A DNA stretch of 64,000 nucleotides from Blastomussa wellsi. Its lineage: Eukaryota > Cnidaria > Anthozoa > Scleractinia > Plerogyridae. This document shows, in pieces, positions 51,295 to 62,463 of the stretch. Location: assembly GCA_947652115.1 (NCBI GenBank), contig OX393564.1, forward strand, positions 11,242,373 to 11,306,372. Reading direction: 5' to 3'. The notes below the pieces were generated by a model, which ran no database searches, was not told the DNA's origin, and saw nothing but the letters and a program-made list of their open reading frames with translations. Positions within the stretch are counted from its first letter, which is position 1, and each line of letters opens with the position of its first letter. The position numbers were made by a program, and so were the translations under genes.

Positions 51295-54200
51295 TTTTGG
51301 GGGGAGGGGTGGTTACTTGTCACTTGCTCATTCAAGTATAGTGTTTTGACTGGGAGTGGAAGGTGCCTCAAAAATCCTCATAAGTCAGATGGGGTCTTTC
51401 TGACAATCAAATAGTTTTTCATGTACCTGTTTATAAACTTTAGAGAAGCAATTACCTTGGTTATTTATTTGGTTATCTTGTTTATGTTTTTTTTAATTTT
51501 ATGTTCCTTTTGCATTTAAGATGCCAGTTGTCTTGTTTGACTTGGTTGACTTATTTTTATAAGGAATGCCTTGGTTACTTTTCCATTGCTGTTTTACTTC
51601 GCACAGGTAAATTCATAATATATTACACCCAAACTCAATGCATATTTATACATTGAGCACTCCTAGGATAAGTGAAACAATTTATTGTTATTAATTTATT
51701 TCATTAAATATATGTTTTGACATTTTCAGGAGAAGGGGACATTCCTGATCCTATGGATGTGCATGTTGAAATGCTAGAGGATAGGTTGTTGAAGTGCAAG
51801 ATCCCTTGTTTTACAGTGATGGAAGTTGTTGTGCCAGTTCTGAGTTATGAATGATGTCATTTATCTTTGCCTCAGCATAATAACAATTTTTCTCCATAAA
51901 GCTGATCACCCTTTTGGATATTAACCGCTCGCAATCAGAAACATACTATTTGTTTTTGCCTGTTAGTGCCTTGTATGTCAAGCCAGTATCTGTAATTGAT
52001 TAAAATTTCAAAGAATCTGAATAAATGACTATAGAACCTTGCAGTATCTGGTCAGGGTTGGAAATTTATTTTTTTCCCAGTTGCCCCTGGGTGAACCACA
52101 AGACCAAGTTTGGTTGCCCATAGAATATTTTGGTTGTCCAAGCTCTTGCCCCTGAGATCAAACCAAGAAACTACAGTACAGTAATAAAGGTAGCCAAATA
52201 GTGTTCTATTAATTTCCACAAGCAAATGAAATTAAAATACAATGAACTGTACTCAAAAGATAGAGCCTCTTATGTTTAATAAAATGATTTGACCAACCTG
52301 TACACGTGTCCTATTTTTTAGTCCATCAATAACGCAACCCTCAATAACCTTGTAAAAATCAACACACAAGGAGCGGAAGAGACTCATATTAACACAGAAT
52401 TGTACGATGTTTTAAACAAGAAAGGGCAAACATTAAAATTCCCATCATATTTCAGGGAACAAACATAGCAGCATCACAGGGCAGATTTCACTAGTGCATC
52501 ATGGACTGCATTTAGAGATACGTCAAAGTACGACAGGCTCATGTGCAAAAGAATTTGATCAAATTCGAAGAGTTCGAGGGAGAAAAATCTTCCAATGTGC
52601 GTAACAGTAGGTGATATTCAAGAATTTCTTCCGTATTTGCTTTACTTTTGACAAACAATTTAACTAAAGGTATTAATAACTCAGCAAAGACAATAGGGTC
52701 TAGTGCAATGGCAGATTGCGTTGCCTAGGGGAACCACTCAGCACAATATGGTTGCCCCATCGTAATTTTGGTTGTCCGGGACACCCGTTAATTTTGTACC
52801 CTGCTGGTGCCTAAGTTTTGTCTTAGAATCTAATAACTACTTGGTTTTTGTTCATCTATAAGCAGAGCTATTTCTTATAATTTATCAGAAGGCTTGTTCT
52901 CAACTTTTCCATCAGAGGTTTGCCAAGCAAAATTCAAAACACATCATGATAACAAGTCTAATTGGAAACCTTTTACATTCACAAATATAATAAAAAACAA
53001 GCATTAATTTTGTCCTCAAATGCAGCTTCCTTTAACTCCTGAGTCTGTACAACCAGACAGGCCACTGAAATTCAGGACAAGGTTATTGCTGTAATATATC
53101 AAGTGTGGGTACTACATATAATCATGTGACTAAATATAACTATATTTGTACAGACTCCCCACAGCATAAAAGAGAATATGCAACTCTTTATTTAGCAACA
53201 AAGAATGTAGGCAGAGGAATATAGCAAAATCTATCTTAATACCCATTTAATGTCCGTCAAAAACGCTCAAAGTGGTTCTAGATTATATCCTAGGGTGAAC
53301 CAAACATAGTGTTTGATATGAAACGCATAATAATTGTAACAGCGGTAATCTTGGATCTCACTTCACACTTGGCTTCGAGCTGCTTCAAGTAATATGACAT
53401 GATCTGAAAAGGTGGCAAGTCTTCAAAATTGGCAAACTTCAATGTCAAAATTCAGGCAGTTTTACATTCCTATACCTTTCTTATATATTTTGTCAATTTT
53501 TTAAGAACTTTCGACGGGTGAATTATGAGAAACGGCTCCCTTTTGGTGGATGGTTTGGACAATGGAAATCGATAGCCATATAGCGATGATTTTCTTCGTC
53601 TAATTCTGTCATAAATACTGGCCGTTTCATAACAGAGCTTACAGAAACTGCGAGAAGAAGACTTTAAATTTTAAAAACCAAACATTTAGCAGAGAAAGCT
53701 GCTCGACCAGTTAAAAAAACATTGTTTTGTTTACCTCCAAAAATCGCGGCTTTGCAGGCTATTTCGTCGCCATCTTGAATTCATCACAAAATAATGCTTT
53801 GCGATCGTAGCGTCCACACCACCTACCTAGAAGTCAATAACTTCTAGCAATTCTTGAATTTGAAAATTTGCTTCTGTCATATCACAAAAGAAGTTATGAT
53901 TTATCTCTAGGGTATATGATCATTATTTGGTGTGCTCTTCTAGCTGAAAACTTGGACACAAAACGCGTAGTTTTAGCTTTACGTGCTTGAAACGTTGCAG
54001 TAAAATGATAATCACGATGTAATTCCATCATCCCCCAATGTCCCTGACAAGTGTTAGAGCCTTATAATAAAACACCCCCTCAATAAATTGTGCTAACGAA
54101 TTTATTAATGAGCAAGGGTCCTGCGGTACCTTTAAGCCATATTATGGGATGCTCAGGGGACAGAGATTCGGAAACAGCACGATGCGCGGGGCATATGATA

Positions 54201-54649
54201 GGAACTGACCGCAGTATGAATCTGTACAGTTTGGTTCGATGAAATTAATAAATTTACGCAGAGGGCCGAAAGAATATATTTATTGATTTCACGCGCTATA
54301 TAACTATGGCACTATTGCATATTTACTTTAACGACATGGATTCAAGCGAATCCCAAATTTTTTCGCTCAAGTACTTCAAACAAAAAAGATTTAGTTAAGC
54401 GAAAAATGGGGGGGGGGGTAGGTGCACTTGAATTCGTAGCTTTTGTTTGATTTCTAGGTAAATGCTGGAGACGCAGCTATTATTTCTTTGATCAAATTTT
54501 ATTTCAAACTATTGTTATCAAACAAGAATTTATAGTTTGGGGAGCCAACAGTGTTTACAAACTGTTCATTTACTCACCACGTAAATTCACATTCTGTAGT
54601 TTCGAAATTTCTCAACATTCCATACATTTTAGCTCCTCCACGCCGAAGG

Positions 54650-55925
54650 CTTTTGTGGCTGCATCTGGTTGATCAGCCAAATCAGGTTTAACGTCATTAT
54701 CATTGTCAAGTTTTTCCCATCATTATTACTTTGACTTGATAATGACGTTAGCTCAACGTCGAAACGTCGTCGGTTTTAAAACAACTTTCTTAATATGCTT
54801 TTAAGAAATATTTTATCGCAGTTTTTTATCGTTAAATGTTTTAGAAAGTCGCTTTTTCTACGGACAATTATTACAAACAAATCAATGACGTGGCCATGGG
54901 TACCAAAATGGGACCCAGCTACGCCAATCTTTTTGTAGACTACATTATTGAACACCAATTTTTAAATCAATACAACGGCCCAAAACCTGAACTCTATCGT
55001 CGCTACATTGACGACTGTATCGGCGCTACCTCTTCTAACAGAGAAGATCTCAATCAATTTATAACCGCTGCCAATTCGTTTCATCTTTAGCATTCCTGGA
55101 TATCAAAGTTTCTATCGAAGGCAACGGTTTATGCACCAGTGTGCACTACAAACCCACAGATTCTCATAGTTATTTGTTGTATTCATCTTCACATCCATCA
55201 CACGTTAAGAATTCCATTCCTTATTCTCAGTTTCTTAGACTTCGTCGTCTTCGTAGCGACGACTCTGATTTTTCCTTGAAATCAGAGGAAATGTGCAATT
55301 TCTTCGACAAACGCGGCTATCCCGCTTCTGTTGTTCAAGCGGGCCATCAATCGCGGCCAACAAATTGATCGACAGTCAGCAGTACAAACGTCACAGAAAG
55401 AAAACAAAGATAGAATTCCATTCACCCTCACAACCACGCAGTAAAATCCATCATTCTCAAAAACTTTAAATTAATTCAAAATGATCCCGATACTGGTAGA
55501 ATCTTTTCGCAACCTCCGATTCCGAGAACACCTTCGGGACGTAGAGAAAGACGACAAAAATGCATCGAAACCGGTCGCGAGACACTTCAATCTCCCAAAT
55601 CATTCTAAGCAACATATGGCAGTCTGCGGTCTTTCCCTTCACCAAGGAAGCACGAAAAGCCGCAAAACTCTAGAACAAAAATTTATTTTTCAAATCGGCA
55701 CTCTTAATCCTCACGGTATCAACGAACGCTTTTCATTCAACTAATTTATTCCGTTGTTTTCACGTTACAAAGCACCAACCAATAGCGAACCTCCATCTTT
55801 CTGTATATAAACCACACACGACCCACAATTGCTTGATTCGCTCCGACGAAAGGCTAACGCTCGAAACGTCAGCTCTCGAATGTCTTTACGGTGGCCAATT
55901 CACATTATCAACCCAGTTGGCCAAA
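54650..55925 (+). mobile_element. Penelope-like retroelement, copy 2
   Basis: An upstream inverted segment near 54690-54750 is followed by RT sequence from about 54850: VAMGTKMGPSYANLF (54890), then the catalytic YRRYIDDCIGA (55000), the same 3' region as copy 1, and the end KTLEQKFIFQIGTLNP (55680). The N-terminal RT part is missing, there is a frameshift near 55088, and the GIY-YIG core is deleted between about 55510 and 55520 relative to copy 1. The 3' terminal region holds a hammerhead-like motif. Flanks are not defined. Confidence 0.7.
55836..55881 (+). ncRNA. Hammerhead-ribozyme-like motif at the Penelope end
   Basis: Order of elements matches a type I hammerhead: stem I 5' strand ATTC-GCT (55836-55842), CCGACGA (55843-55849, consensus CUGANGA with C for U), a 3 bp stem II closed by TAAC, GAAAC (55863-55867), cleavage-type GTC (55868-55870), then stem I 3' strand AGC and GAAT (55871-55881). 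ACGT in place of stem III is self-complementary and could pair only in a dimer. Hammerheads are known from terminal repeats of Penelope-like elements. The core substitution makes activity uncertain. Confidence 0.45.
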
Positions 55926-56479
55926 TTGATCGTCAAAACACACGCTGTGCGGGCCGCAAAGGCCCTGAAGATGATTGGTCCACGCGATGAATTTAAACCA
56001 ATCAGATTACGTTCAGACCGTTTGAAGCGGGAAAACCATCGAGGTGCGTACGAGCGAACAGCAAGCTTTGAAGTTCAGTTTCACACAAAACGCATATTTT
56101 TCAGAGACAAAAATCGGTCTACTTGTTATAAATGGGAAGAATACAGACAGAAAATTCTGATTTGGACTTGAAGATAGGCTAGAAGCAAGAGCACGATCCA
56201 GAAGAAACAAAGAAAGCAAGTTCTTGTCGCCTTTATAAGAAGCGAAACGTCGTTCACTTGATTGAAGTACTGCGGGAATTTTACACCGACGATCAACTGG
56301 AAATTGTACGTTCGTTAAATATTTTGATTATCTATGAGTTCGCAACTCATTGGCTGTATCGGCAAAGTTCTGCACCTGTTCAGAACATATCGGTCCGGCT
56401 TTTACATTTTAAGCGCGAATTGAGTTCTTACTTCTATTCATCAGGATGTTATTTGGCCTTGTATATGGATAATTATGAC

Positions 56480-56587
56480 ATTAACATGACTTTTATCGGG
56501 AATATTGTTTATTGGCACCCTTGTAGTGTCATTTGCGACACTACGCGGGCGCCAATAAGCAATAATCCCTCAAAAAGTCATGTTAAT
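56480..56587. repeat. Small foldback MITE
   Basis: ATTAACATGACTTTT...AAAAGTCATGTTAAT with arms of about 50 bp around ATTTGC. Confidence 0.8.
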
Positions 56588-56983
56588 ACCCTATTATCAA
56601 CCCAGTTGATAAAACCAAATTATATTGCTAATTTTTTTAGATTCCTAACGCTTGTTATTTGTCATTGTTTAGTAGTTATTACTAGGGTTTCAATGTGAAA
56701 GTGCTGGCGTTAGAGCTGGGGTTAAAAGGCTGAACGGCTGAGAAATTTTTACACGGCTAGCTGTGAACTCTTCGATTCGCACTTCGAATGTAATCATTTC
56801 ATGAGTGCGTAACGCAATGACTTTAAAAAAACATCTCGTCGGTCAGAACACTGCAGTTTAGAGTTGGTGCCGCTTTTCCCGCTACATGTATCTTCGTAAC
56901 TGCAATACACAATTTATGGAAATGAACATTGCTGCTGAGTGTTTGTCTTCTATTTTAGTGCGAACGTATTTACATGTCGTCGG

Positions 56984-57120
56984 CCGGCAGGTAGATTTTG
57001 CAGGTTGCAGGTTCAAAATGTAATTAACATTGGGAAACCGCTGGCACTAATGGAAACGAGAGGTCGTTTTCCCAATGTTAATTACATTTTGAACCTGCAA
57101 CCTGCAAAATCTACCTGCCG
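56984..57120. mobile_element. 137 bp foldback element with 9 bp target duplication
   Basis: Arms of about 53 bp (CGGCAGGTAGATTTTGCAGG and its complement) are nearly perfect. The flanks are exact GTCGTCGGC at 56975-56983 and 57121-57129. Confidence 0.85.
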
Positions 57121-57199
57121 GTCGTCGGCTGGGCATCGATTTGTATTCCCAGCGCGATTTTGAGACAGGTGATATCTTGTTCCATAACGCGTCTAAAGT

Positions 57200-59118
57200 T
57201 AATTGGGACAGAAAATAGTCTGCCTTTGGAAGACAGAATTTGCGAAAAAGTTCTTTTGCATTGACTCGAAACTCTCAACCGCTAAACGTATTGAGTGTCA
57301 ACAACTTGTCAAAATTTTGCTAATGTGTGCGTTATCATTTCGCCGACAAATAAATTCATCACGTGCCGCGAAGACACAAGAAGCTTTCAGTTTGAAGCCT
57401 GAGAAGTGAATTTAAAGACGTTTCCCTGAAAAAAGGAAATGGTAACTTTAGATGATGGCAGTGAAAGAGCAATAACTTTACCGTTTTTTTTTTTTTTTTC
57501 ATCCAGAAAGCTTTCTCGCTAACTTGGAGCCAGCAGACAGTGCATTCCCGCGGGAGATAAAAACGCTTGATATTTGCTTATTTCTAATCGGCAAAAATTG
57601 ATCATACAGGAAAGCAGCCAAACGCAAATTGATATCTTTACCTGCTCGAGATTCATCATTAACCGTTCGTGACGTTGACGAATAATTCACAAGCAAATTA
57701 AGACATTTAGAAAATGCTCATCTGCTTGTATTATGACAAAAATTGGCGACGTCAACGACATCTCGAAAGCGTCTGACAGCGTGCGTAAAATTCTCACGTG
57801 GAAAGTGATCTCAGGCGTGGATCCCGGATGATATGACAGCCATGTGATGTGCGCATGATTGTCGTTTCAATTGTCCCGGATAATGGTCTACTGCGCAGGC
57901 TTCAAGTCTTGCATCCGAAAAAAATTTGGATTTTTTGTCCTATTGAAAAGAATAGTGTGCTGCCTCGCTAACGCTCGCCAGCAATAAATTCAAATGCAAC
58001 TTCTAAAATAATTCAACTTCCAACTGAAGATGGTTGCTGAACGGCGGAAAGATGTTTTGCAAATTTAAAGAGGCAGTCTCACGGTGTTTATCACGATTTT
58101 TGGTCAGAATTACCTAAATTTAAACTTCTAACGCCTCGTGAATATTCAGATCGTTTCCAAATCACTAATTTTATAACATCGAGTGAATAGACGGAACAGA
58201 AGGACGAGGAAAAATATGCTAGTACTGATTCATGAGATGCAATGGGAAAACTTGAAAACGTCGGCCATCTTGACCATCCGCCCGGAAAATCATGTATAAA
58301 CAGTTTCAATACATTACGATGGTCTTTCAAATGATTTTTTATCATTATCATACAGCTTTTATTAACCGAAAAGCGTCTCTTGGATTTTCGATGTTACTAA
58401 AAATAGCGCGAGACTGCCCTTTTAAATTCAAATGTGCCGTCCTCTTTGTATGTGTTGTTTTAGAATGCTAGATGGACAGGCAGGGAAGTGTGAAAGGCTG
58501 CACAGGAGTAGGGCTTGCGAGTCCACAATCTTTTCTTTCCAGCGTCCTTACTCATTTAGCAGGGAGAGAGGGAGGGGAGGATGAGGGCCGTGTTTCGCGA
58601 TGGAAGGGGTTGGTAGGGTACTGCTCATATTTCAAATTCATTTCATTTATCTGATGGAAAACAGTCCCAGGTTGATAGAGCCCTTTGCTTCCCATGACCA
58701 AACATGATAATTTACAGTTTACCCGGAAATTTCAAATTGCTGTTTCCTTAAATTACTCCTTAAAAACTATCCTTAAAACTTGTATTCTAGTTTCTTTCTG
58801 ATGCAATTGCAGGCTTTTTCGACTACGGAATTGTGGAAAATAAACAAATTGACCACCAAGGACTGTTTCTTCATCTTGGAAGCAAATGTCTGCTATTTCC
58901 CTAAAAAACATCCTTCTCAGTTCTTTTCAGTTTCACTTAACTGGAAATGACATTGATATTAAAGCATGCTATGATTATAATTAAGCATGCCTGCCGAGGC
59001 ACGCCTCCTCCAGGATTAACACCTTTGCAAACGTTTTTGGCCAATGTTCCTGGATTTTTCATCAACCTGCCTGCTTTATAAAGTACTGATATTGTAAGAA
59101 CAAATAAACTGTCTCTAC
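57200..59118. other. Region downstream of the recognised NOP2 exons; no further gene assigned
   Basis: Contains a T-run at 57485-57499. Later NOP2 exons for its variable C-terminus may lie here, but none can be recognised. Confidence 0.35.
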
Positions 59119-59243
59119 CTTCAGATGAAATTTTGTTTGAGTATTTTTTCAACTTGGCCACAAAAAAGCCATCCATATTGTGCGTGTGTGGGAAGAATCT
59201 CTTCGCCAGCTTCAAAGAAGGATGAAAATGTCTTCCCCTGAAC
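59119..59243 (-). CDS. NOP2: NOP2 exon (downstream)
   Basis: 125 bp between acceptor TTTTCCTTGAAG and donor GTAGAG; encodes [20 protein letters not shown] and HNMDGFF. Confidence 0.8.
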
Positions 59244-62200
59244 CTTCAAGGAAAAAACATTGAACATATCAACGAAAAAATAAAACAATATTTATTTCGG
59301 TGAATAACAACACTGTAACAACAAATGTAATAGCAATGCAAATATCAGGAACAAATGTAAAAAAAAATGATACAACTTAATTTGTACATTGATGTTTATA
59401 AAGTGTATTCATCATCATCATCATCATCATTTTTTCGCCACATTGTACAGGAATTATATTGTTACAGTTGAAGCGGAATAGTAGGGCGAGGAGACCTCCA
59501 AGAAACCCCCAGGCTTATAGAAGGAGGCAACCTCGGTTAAAATTGGGCAGTCGCGGCTAGGCCAATTCAGAATCACTTCATTAAAAATTCGATCATCTTT
59601 TTCTTAAAAATAGGAAAGCTTGAGGATTCAGTGTTGGTTATTGGCAGATGATAAATGGAATGTTAAGTCCCTGTTGCATGTGGGCATGTGTTAGTCAAGT
59701 TTGGATGATGATTTCTAGGGTATTATTTAGCTCTTATTAACCGAGCGGGAGGTCTGTATGGGAGAATCTTGACCGAAGTCGTGAGCACAGACCGAACGCA
59801 GTGAGGTCTGTACTCACGACCTCGGTCAAGATTCTCCCATACAGACCGACTAAGCTCGGTTAATAAGATTCTTATTGTATGGCCAAACGGAAACTTAAAT
59901 TTGCTTAACGACACTGCTTCGTTCTCACTGACGTTTTGTTTGCGAATGGCGATTAGCAGCTGAATTTAAATTTGCAAAAGTTTGGTCGTATCTTTACTTT
60001 TTTTTACTTGTCAAGCTTTTTTTAAGTTTCCATTTAGTATTTTAGAGAAAAAGGGGACGATGTGTTTCCGTTTTGTTTGCAACTTTCAGACCCCAAAATG
60101 CAACCGGTCTAGATGCCGGTCTACATGGGAAAATCTAGACCGCGGTCAATATCGATTTTAGCCAATCACATTCGTGAATTCGCTAGTTTCCAGTCTACGA
60201 GAGACACGGCCATATAATAAAATAAAGTAACAAAGTTTAGCCATTATTGTTTCGATAAAATATGTCATCAGCAAAGTGTTCTGATAGCAATAGATGAACT
60301 GCAAGTTTAATTATCGATGATAACCACAACAATTTCAGCAATTATGGATAGTTACAATAGTATTCTATTCTCACCGATCTCACCAGCACCCCAATAACGA
60401 GAAACGGAGAGCCCTGGCGGACGCTCTCAGTAGTGGCAAGAGGGAAAATGAAAAAGGGGGGGGGGGGAAGGGAGGGAGGGAGTGCTGAGAGAGACCACAG
60501 GGAGAAAGAGGAGTACAGTTAAGACCAGGCGAGGAAAACTGTGTACTGCCAACTGCCACGAAACATAACACGGGTGTGCGAGAAAAGAGGGCGAGTCTAT
60601 GGTTGATTCTCCTTATATACGCCTATACGCCTGAGAATAGTATACTATTCTCACCGATCTCACTTGCACTCCTATAATGAAAAATGGAGCCCTGGCATCC
60701 TGGGCTTATAACATCGGCGATATGAGGAGCGCCCCAGGAACCCGAACCACCCATACTAAAACCAAACCACCCAGACTCAAGACCGAACCCAGCGCTCCAA
60801 AGTAAGGATCGGCCAAACCGCGACCAAACTAAAAGGGAGAGGAGTGAAAGATGTAAAATTACAGGCCGCCAACCCCGAAAGGCCAGCACAAGGGATATGG
60901 TGGCCATCAAGAACCGTTCCAAAAATTCCAGAGAGACACGGAGATTATTTCCTGTCATCCCCTGAGCCATATAAAGAGAGAGATATAAAACCTGACGCAA
61001 CTTCCTCAAGGTCTGGATACACTTTCTGGGTTGAAATCAGGAGAAACTTCCCATTACGGAACGGTAAAGGCGAGTAAAAACGCTTGGCAGGGGACCACAA
61101 GAAAAGAAAAAGTAAAATGCAAGGGAGGAGATGGCTCAAGGGATGACAGTTCTGAGCCTCAGTAATCCGAGAGGGAATTAGATTCCCTTTTCAAAACTGT
61201 CATCCAAGAGCGAAGCGCAAAATGGGAAGAGAAAAATATGCCAAATACACATTGGCTATGAGGAAACAAAAAGCAAAACATCTCATGCAGGAAAATATGC
61301 CAAATCACATCGGCAATGAGGAAACAAGTAACAAAACACCTCATGCCGGAAAATAAGCCAATTAAACATCGGCCATGAGGAAACAAACAACAAAACATCT
61401 CATGCCCGAAAATATGCCAAATACACATCGGCCATGAGGAAACATAACAAAACATCTCATGCCGGAAAATATGCCAATTAGACATCGGCCATGAGGAAAC
61501 TAATAACAAAACATCTCATGCCGGAAAATATGCCAATTAGACATCGGCCACGAGGGAACAAATAACAAAACATCTCATGCCGGAAAATATACCAAATACA
61601 CATCGGCCATGAGGAAACATATAACAAAACATCTCATGCCGGAAAATATGCCAATTAGACATCGGCCACGAGGAAAGAAATAAAACAAAATAAAGACTGA
61701 AATAATAAGGGCCCGAGCTGAAATAAGGGGAGAATACAAAGGGAAGCCAAGACAACAAGACAAGAGGAAACAAAATACCCGCAGTTGCTCGAGTAATACC
61801 TGTAATTTGGTTCGGAACAGACAGCTTCTCTCCTGGCGCCATTGGCTGCACAACTTGCTCGAGCTTGAGCGATATAAAAAGGCATGCGAGTTAACTGTTG
61901 CCATAAGCGTTGAGTTGTAGAGCGAAAGCCACAATGCGAAGAACGGCATAGCGAAATAGTGAGTCTTGAAGCAAGGACAACAAGACGTGTACAGCGCACG
62001 AGTGTGCGAGAAAAGAGGGCGAGTCTATGGTTGATTCTCCTTATATACGCTTAGGTGAGACCGCTGAGAAGTTATGAAATAATCTCTTGTAGTCCATTTT
62101 CCTTGCTTAACATAATAATAAATTATTTTTTTAAAACGTTTGTTCTTTGTTTTGATCAAAGGGAAAAGTTCGTTCATTAATGTAAAGGTGGGAAATTTAG

Positions 62201-62463
62201 GACTTCGCCGGAATTTTTGTTTTGCACATCTCAGGATCTTAATCCATACTTACAGGGGAACTCACAATTACAACACTACAAATTCATTATAATAGTATCG
62301 CTATACTCTATGCGACCTCATTTGTTACACTGTTTGTTGTTGCATTCGAAGAATTAGCAACTTACTTGGTGAATCCTTCTTGCCCAAAGTCCAGTCCAGT
62401 TGATACTACCTTTACGTGTCTTTTACTGAGGACATAATCTACTACCCACTCATTTTCTTCCAC
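59119..62463 (-). CDS. NOP2: NOP2/NSUN1 rRNA cytosine-C5 methyltransferase, 3' part
   Basis: Two minus-strand exons join in phase (AA|G). The first gives [20 protein letters not shown] and [11 protein letters not shown], the second [20 protein letters not shown] and [16 protein letters not shown]. This is the C-terminal end of the NOP2 methyltransferase domain; the [16 protein letters not shown] signature is characteristic. NOP2 methylates 28S rRNA in the nucleolus and is needed for large-subunit assembly. The catalytic cysteines lie in upstream exons, which I did not find within 62464-64000. The lysine-rich tail after SNKISSE is also unassigned; the open frame continues to 58937 but its sense is doubtful. 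Confidence 0.8.
59404..59432. repeat. (TCA)n microsatellite
   Basis: About eight TCA units. Confidence 0.7.
59732..59869. repeat. Foldback MITE
   Basis: TCTTATTAACCGAGC...GCTCGGTTAATAAGA; arms of about 60 bp with GGGAGAATCTTGACCGA in both. It lies in the NOP2 intron. Confidence 0.85.
60358..62050. mobile_element. Two tandem copies of an unclassified element (or a split-repeat element)
   Basis: A block starting CTATTCTCACCGATCTCAC occurs at 60365 and 60645. A 49 bp block starting GTGTGCGAGAAAAGAGGGCG is identical at 60574-60622 and 62002-62050. The order is A-B-A-B, with 258 bp and 1.4 kb units. The longer unit contains a minisatellite and a TATA-like GATATAAAAAGG at 61870 (plus); TATATAAGG lies in each B on the minus strand. 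No coding domain was recognised. It lies in the NOP2 intron. Confidence 0.5.
61243..61680. repeat. 59 bp minisatellite (7.5 copies)
   Basis: Units start at 61243, 61302, 61360, 61419, 61476, 61535, 61594 and 61653 (57-59 bp each). Consensus parts are CATCGGCCATGAGGAAAC and CATCTCATGCCGGAAAATAT. Two unit types alternate by AAATACACAT or AATTAGACAT. It produces a repetitive minus-strand open frame that should not be taken as a gene. Confidence 0.95.
62366..62463 (-). CDS. NOP2: NOP2 exon (upstream)
   Basis: 98 bp between acceptor TTCATTACAG and donor GTAAGT; encodes [12 protein letters not shown] and ends after two bases of a Lys codon. Confidence 0.8.

Larger units (their letters stand above)
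50349..53827. mobile_element. 3.5 kb TIR element with 9 bp duplication, carrying a nuclease gene fragment
   Basis: TIR GGTGGTGTGGACGCTACGAT at 50349-50381 is inverted at 53791-53827 (the right end is 4 bp longer). The flanks are exact TAGAAGTCA at 50340-50348 and 53828-53836. No transposase is present. It holds two exon-like pieces of an EXO1/FEN1-type nuclease, a nested MITE and AT-rich filler. Outside the duplication, 50110-50340 and 53837-53990 show weak inverted similarity, so it may have landed inside an older foldback. Confidence 0.65.

Noticed and set aside
58937..59118. Read-through of the NOP2 frame beyond its donor
   Set aside because: A GTAGAG donor is present, and the read-through sequence lacks the basic character of NOP2 tails. 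The alternative 35 bp intron is too short.
61243..61680. CRISPR-like array
   Set aside because: Units are contiguous with no unique spacers, and the genome is eukaryotic.
61159..61999. Long overlapping minus-strand open frames
   Set aside because: Produced by the 59 bp minisatellite; the repeated SSWPM and HEMFC segments are translation of the repeat.
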